Assembly (NCBI GenBank): GCA_029261295.1
Contig: JAJDBP010000002.1
Coordinates: 1-64,000, forward strand
From: Nitrospirales bacterium
GTDB lineage: Bacteria > Nitrospirota > Nitrospiria > Nitrospirales > UBA8639
Direction of reading: 5' to 3'
Length of the DNA: 64,000 bases
Of this stretch, positions 60,431 through 64,000 are shown piece by piece. Under the pieces are notes generated by a model. That model was not told where the DNA came from. It did no database searches and saw nothing but the letters and a program-made list of their open reading frames with translations. Within the stretch, counting starts at the first letter, position 1, and the number at the start of each line of letters is the position of its first letter. The position numbers were made by a program, and so were the translations under genes.

Positions 60431-60961
60431 TTATTGAACCCGAACTAAATCGAATGTCGTCATTCCACCCTGTTTGCCTTTTTCAAAGAAAGACCATTCT
60501 TGCTTCAAATGGCTGGAATCGCCCAACGTAATTTTGAGGTCATGCATATGGCCTTCATCCGCAAGGTGAGCCGTATCTTCGGAAGATAATGAAAACGATA
60601 GGGTTTTATCTAACATGGCGGACAGATCTAAATGCGGTTGATTCCCCACTGAACAATAATGGGTCATAGCTAGGTTGCCTGCCTTGTCATGATAGACATT
60701 AATCATTTCATGTTTGGACCCTGGGAACATTGTTTCTACGACAGTGCTGCCATTGGAGGACACTTTATATTCAATTTTGGCGGGGATTTCTTTCCCATGC
60801 ATGATGTGGGTGCCCTTCCATATACCCGCGAGTGATTTCATCGTCTGGAGGGCAGGGCTCCCTTCATAGGGTGGGGGTTCCGTAACTTCGGCGAGAGACA
60901 ATGTCGTGCCTCCTATTGCTATGAGGCCCAATGAGATCAAGGTCAATAAGAATTTCATCAT
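60431..60961 (-). CDS. Exported DUF1579-like protein inside the nuo operon
   Basis: A 176-residue protein with a signal peptide (MMKFLLTLISLGLIAIGGTT). The mature part begins LAGIWKGTHIMHGKEIPAKI and has the beta-rich pattern of DUF1579/lipocalin-like proteins (VVETMFPGSKHEMINVYHDK, TMTHYCSVGNQPHL-like). It has no cysteine cluster or known link to complex I, yet lies between nuoB and nuoC. The ATG at 60961 sits behind a strong CAGGAGG site, while the longer frame begins at 60997 and would overlap nuoB. Function unknown. Confidence 0.75.
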   Translation of the reverse strand: MMKFLLTLISLGLIAIGGTTLSLAEVTEPPPYEGSPALQTMKSLAGIWKGTHIMHGKEIPAKIEYKVSSNGSTVVETMFPGSKHEMINVYHDKAGNLAMTHYCSVGNQPHLDLSAMLDKTLSFSLSSEDTAHLADEGHMHDLKITLGDSSHLKQEWSFFEKGKQGGMTTFDLVRVQ

Positions 60962-60993
60962 AAACCTCCTGGTGAATGACTCCGTCCGTATGT

Positions 60994-61512
60994 TCATGAC
61001 ATCTTCACTTGATCAGGTTGTTTGGTGAATACTCTTTTTTGCATGATTCGATCTTGCAATTTTAAGATTCCGTCAAACAGAGCTTCTGGAGTTGGAGGAC
61101 ATCCAGGTACATAAATATCGACAGGCACAAACCGGTCAACACCCTGAACAACACTATAACTGTCATAAATATTCCCTGAAGTGGCGCAGGATCCCATCGA
61201 AATTACATATTTCGGTTCTGGCATTTGATCATAAATTTTTCGAATGACTGGGGCCATGCGTCGACAGACAGTTCCGGCCACAATCATCAAGTCGGATTGG
61301 CGGGGGGATGCACGAAATACCCCAGCGCCATACCTGTCAATGTCATATCGGGAAGACACAGCGGCAATCATCTCAATTGCACAGCAAGCCAAGCCGAAGG
61401 TCATGGGCCACAACGAGCCTTTGCGGGCCCAGTTGACGACTTTTTCGAGGGAAAGGGTCATAACCCCTAATTCCCCGTCTTTTGCTGGTGGCCCGATTTG
61501 AATTAATCCCAT
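60994..61512 (-). CDS. nuoB: NADH-quinone oxidoreductase subunit B
   Basis: A 172-residue subunit that binds cluster N2, the last Fe-S centre before quinone. ACCAIEM (adjacent Cys pair), [13 protein letters not shown] and [15 protein letters not shown] give the four cysteine ligands. Its start overlaps the end of nuoA by 10 bases. Confidence 0.97.
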   Translation of the reverse strand: MGLIQIGPPAKDGELGVMTLSLEKVVNWARKGSLWPMTFGLACCAIEMIAAVSSRYDIDRYGAGVFRASPRQSDLMIVAGTVCRRMAPVIRKIYDQMPEPKYVISMGSCATSGNIYDSYSVVQGVDRFVPVDIYVPGCPPTPEALFDGILKLQDRIMQKRVFTKQPDQVKMS

Positions 61513-61886
61513 TCCAGAGCCCCCTTCCGCCAGGCATACACATAGGCCACAACAAATAGGCCAATAAAAATCATCATTTCTATGAATCCAATCACGCCTA
61601 ATTGCTTAAAGGTAATAGCCCAAGGATAGAGAAAGATGACTTCAATATCAAAAATGACAAATAGCATGGCAATCACGTAATACCGCACAGGAAAAGGCAT
61701 ACGAGAGTCGGAAAAGGGTTCCGAGCCGCATTCATATGTAGAAAGTTTTTCTTCCTCAGGGTATTTGGGTTGAACCAAGTAGGAAAGAAGGAGGGTTACC
61801 AATCCAAACCCTAAGGCTAGGACAGTAAAGGCCAAAATTGGCAAAAACTTTGTTAAGTACTCAAGAAGGAGGTCCGACCCGGACAT
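61503..61886 (-). CDS. nuoA: NADH-quinone oxidoreductase subunit A
   Basis: A 127-residue subunit with three hydrophobic helices. Conserved [20 protein letters not shown] (the loop bearing the Cys-Gly) and [14 protein letters not shown] (the quinone-channel acidic patch) are visible. It is the first gene of the operon, with an AGGAGAG site before the ATG and a probable promoter in 61890-62040. Confidence 0.96.
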   Translation of the reverse strand: MSGSDLLLEYLTKFLPILAFTVLALGFGLVTLLLSYLVQPKYPEEEKLSTYECGSEPFSDSRMPFPVRYYVIAMLFVIFDIEVIFLYPWAITFKQLGVIGFIEMMIFIGLFVVAYVYAWRKGALEWD

Positions 61887-62237
61887 CTGGTGACTCTCCT
61901 AATATTAATTTGAGAAGACCACACCTAACTTTGTATGAAAAACCCTAGAACTGCGCATGGTAGCACCCAATTTTTTTGCGAATCAATGCAACGAAAGACC
62001 TAACATGGCGTAGGCCTATTCAGGGAGTATTGGGGGAAGTCTAGACGGGTTTTTTTAAAAGAAGGCATTGTCCACCTGTTGCCTCAATTAAATCCTCATA
62101 AAAGCAAAGCTGGTTCATGGAGATATAAAAGTTTTGTGCGAGAGTCGCAGATAAAGAATGTGCCCCAATCTACCGAAGGGAATTAATAGTTTTTGGCCTA
62201 GCGGATAGGGTAGATGAGAAAAGCCCTGTAAGTTGTT
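61887..62237. other. Intergenic region with the nuo promoter side
   Basis: About 350 bases between nuoA and the hairpin before the HDOD gene. I see no gene in it. Promoters for the divergent units are expected here but I cannot place their boxes. Confidence 0.45.
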
Positions 62238-62285
62238 GGCGCAGCAAGAATTTCCCCTTCAATTCTTGATTGCGCCATTTTTTTT
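62238..62285 (+). terminator. Terminator-like hairpin in the leader of the HDOD gene
   Basis: GGCGCAGCAAGAATT pairs with AATTCTTGATTGCGCC (one base bulge), followed by ATTTTTTTT. It is oriented on the plus strand and ends 38 bases before the HDOD start. It could terminate a small upstream RNA, or attenuate the HDOD transcript. Confidence 0.75.
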
Positions 62286-62323
62286 GCTATTTCTAGGAAA
62301 AAACTCAATGAAAGAGGGGAATT

Positions 62324-63205
62324 ATGCCCAACATGGAGGACATTTCGCTGAATATTAACGAACAGACCATTGAGTCACTGTTAGTTCCAGTCTTGGATCA
62401 ACTGGCAAACACCGACTTGGAAATTCCGATGTTACCCCATGTCGCTAGTCAGGTGTTGCTCCTAGCCAATGATCCTGAAGCCAATGCCTCTAAATTTTCA
62501 GTTTTGGTTGAACAAGATCAAATTCTTGCGTGTCGGGTATTAAAATTAGCGAATTCCCCAGCTTATGGAGCTCGTTATCCGATCGATTCACTACATCAGG
62601 CCATTTCTTGGCTAGGTTTAAATTTCCTTGCTAGCACGGCCTTTTCCTTTTCTGTGCAGGCTGGAGTTTTTGAAGTGGAGGGCTATGAGCAGGAGGTCAA
62701 GGGGTTGTGGGCTCATACTCTGACGGTAGGTTTATATTCCCAAGCCATTGCTAAGCGTTTGGGATATAACCCTGATAATGCTTTCCTGTGTGGTTTATTG
62801 CATGCGATCGGGAAACCTTATGTGACCCATACGGTGAACCTTTACCAACAAAACTTGAAAACACGATGTCCTTGGAAGGTGTTGGATCGAGTGATAAATG
62901 AGTCTTACATCGAAGCAGGGCGGCAATTGGCGATTGGGTGGGGTTTACCCGAATCAGTAAAAGACGCGATTATGTTTCACGATGATTTGGCATTTGAAAA
63001 GGCCCTTTCACCAACCAAAGGGGCCTCGATTACATGTTTGGCGAGGCATTTAGCCACGCAACTGTTTAAATCCGTAGCTGGAAATGAGGAAAGCCTGATG
63101 GCGTTGCCAGTAACGGCATACTTGCAGGCAAAAAAGGAGGATATGTTGACTTGGCTAGATATGCAGGATTCTATTCAGGAAAGGGTGAATCCAATGCTGG
63201 CCTAA
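62324..63205 (+). CDS. HDOD-domain signalling protein
   Basis: A 293-residue HDOD protein. Such domains are related to HD phosphohydrolases but lack the metal residues, and act as signalling scaffolds. The N-terminal core (LEIPMLPHVASQVLLLANDP, CRVLKLANSPAYGARYPIDS) and the middle LHAIGKP part are typical. It has no attached receiver or GGDEF domain. The ATG lies behind GAGGGGAATT. A terminator-like hairpin lies in the leader. Confidence 0.88.
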   Translation: MPNMEDISLNINEQTIESLLVPVLDQLANTDLEIPMLPHVASQVLLLANDPEANASKFSVLVEQDQILACRVLKLANSPAYGARYPIDSLHQAISWLGLNFLASTAFSFSVQAGVFEVEGYEQEVKGLWAHTLTVGLYSQAIAKRLGYNPDNAFLCGLLHAIGKPYVTHTVNLYQQNLKTRCPWKVLDRVINESYIEAGRQLAIGWGLPESVKDAIMFHDDLAFEKALSPTKGASITCLARHLATQLFKSVAGNEESLMALPVTAYLQAKKEDMLTWLDMQDSIQERVNPMLA

Positions 63206-63269
63206 TATCTATTGTGGTCCGTCGGCGTGAAGTTTTCTATTGCCTTGCCATCTCAAAGGAGCTCTCTCC

Positions 63270-63644
63270 TTAGCCAAAAATCCCCTTCAGGCTCTGAAGC
63301 GCTTTTGAACTGGTATTTCTAATTAATTCTTCTGTTTTTGGGGAAAGCCGCACATATTTTGTTCGCTCACCTGTGTCCGTGACCTCAAGATATTGTGCGT
63401 CTTTCGCATTATGAATGGCACGTCTAGCTTGGGAAGCCGATAATTGGGGAATCATTTTTTCTGCATCACTCATACTTACAGGAATGTTATTGAGCTGTTT
63501 GAGAAACAATTCTGAAAACAAAGTCCAATAGTAGCTTTGTTGTAGTTTGGGTTCGCGGGCGAAAGCATTAATCCATACCTGAGCTGCTTCTTTGTTAATG
63601 GCCTCGATATATCTTCCAACCTCCTTATCAGAAAAGTGTTTCAT
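63270..63644 (-). CDS. Winged-helix-like hypothetical protein
   Basis: A 124-residue protein. The second half (SASQARRAIHNAKDAQYLEV, then TDTGERTKYVRLSPKTEELI) looks like a MarR/PadR-type winged helix with a beta hairpin, and the first half is helical and could dimerise. DNA binding is inferred, and no target operator is evident. It is convergent with the HDOD gene. Confidence 0.6.
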   Translation of the reverse strand: MKHFSDKEVGRYIEAINKEAAQVWINAFAREPKLQQSYYWTLFSELFLKQLNNIPVSMSDAEKMIPQLSASQARRAIHNAKDAQYLEVTDTGERTKYVRLSPKTEELIRNTSSKALQSLKGIFG

Positions 63645-63929
63645 GCCATTTTTCCTCTGGTTTTATGTTTTTCCAAAGCCTGGTTCTTGATTTACTCGTT
63701 TAATAGCCTTAAAGCTTACTACTTAAATAGTTTTAATGCAATGCATTGTATTTGCTATATTAATATCCTTTTTGATTCATAAATAGACTCTATTTTACTT
63801 ATCATATTGACTAATAAAATGAGTATTGTTATTATGGGATTCAAGGTTAGTTATGGATATTGGTTAGGCAATGAGTAGGGAAAAAGAAAATTAAATGGGC
63901 GAAATTATCATTATCTTAGGAGGTAACAA
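63645..63929. other. AT-rich upstream region of the last gene
   Basis: 285 very AT-rich bases between the divergent winged-helix gene and the gene starting at 63930. Promoter sequences for both are expected. I see no other structure. Confidence 0.4.
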
Positions 63930-64000
63930 ATGAATAGTATCCAATCTACCTCACAGTCCAAAGAAAATCGGGGTATGGGAACACAGCTCACGAAAACTAG
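63930..64000 (+). CDS. Start of an unidentified gene (partial)
   Basis: An ATG at 63930 follows a strong TTAGGAGGTAACAA site and opens 23 codons (MNSIQSTSQSKENRGMGTQL) to the window edge. The opening is polar and disordered-looking, so the product cannot be named. Confidence 0.65.
   Translation, partial: MNSIQSTSQSKENRGMGTQLTKT

Noticed and set aside
1-64000. tRNA or rRNA genes
   Set aside because: I saw no T-loop (GGTTCGAATCC-type) contexts or rRNA signatures in the gaps; I cannot run a covariance search, so a missed tRNA is possible but unlikely.

Overview
The window reads as a chromosomal segment of a nitrite-oxidising Nitrospira. It opens with the 3' end of nxrA followed by nxrB, the Fe-S beta subunit of the Nitrospira-type nitrite oxidoreductase. 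It closes with a minus-strand complex I operon carrying two nuoM genes, the '2M' arrangement known from this lineage. By eye the base composition is moderate and not GC-rich, which would suit a marine or lineage IV type Nitrospira. I did not compute it, and the species assignment is inference.

Layout. 0-1.6 kb: nxrA end, nxrB and a strong terminator. 1.8-9.5 kb: small unknown genes, then housekeeping genes (Trm112-like, DUF502, GNAT, DmpA-type peptidase, FIST protein, FKBP isomerase, gcvT, NUDIX). 9.6-10.4 kb: an RmlD-like reductase. 11.0-21.7 kb: a putative conflict island. It has a patatin phospholipase plus a three-part protein (nucleoside-deoxyribosyltransferase-like, TPR-S/DUF4071, SLOG-like). 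These are followed by a multi-TIR protein that overlaps by 4 nt a 1904-residue STAND NTPase with WD40 and TPR arrays. 21.9-32.5 kb: M28 peptidase, 2OG-Fe(II) oxygenase, receiver protein, CBS protein, TerB-like protein, DUF898 membrane protein, dicarboxylate symporter (plus a decayed relative) and gcvP. 32.8-35.0 kb: an ECF sigma operon and a hendecad-repeat exported protein. 35.3-39.7 kb: amidohydrolase, HU protein, MoaD/ThiS-like protein, cyclase-family lipoprotein and YHS-like protein. 40.0-42.9 kb: a second TIR-STAND-TPR locus, split by one in-frame stop, beside a decayed IS6-family element. 44.2-46.5 kb: arsenosugar genes arsS and arsM. 47.6-61.9 kb: the nuo operon. 62.3 kb to the end: HDOD protein, a winged-helix-like protein and the start of another gene.

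How the parts fit. NxrAB feeds electrons from nitrite. The nuo locus, which lacks nuoE and nuoF, probably works with a carrier other than NADH, for example ferredoxin in reverse electron flow. It also lacks nuoH, which must be elsewhere if the complex is functional. GcvT and GcvP belong to the glycine cleavage system but lie 22 kb apart, and gcvH is not here.

The best candidate for an undescribed system is 11.0-21.7 kb. It combines a lipase effector, domains expected to handle NAD- or nucleotide-derived signals, and a TIR/STAND sensor pair. No phage or integrase genes border it. Secondary points are a NuoM tail apparently made from a dispersed repeat, a secreted lipocalin-like gene inserted between nuoB and nuoC, and the single TGA splitting the 40-43 kb TIR-STAND-TPR protein.
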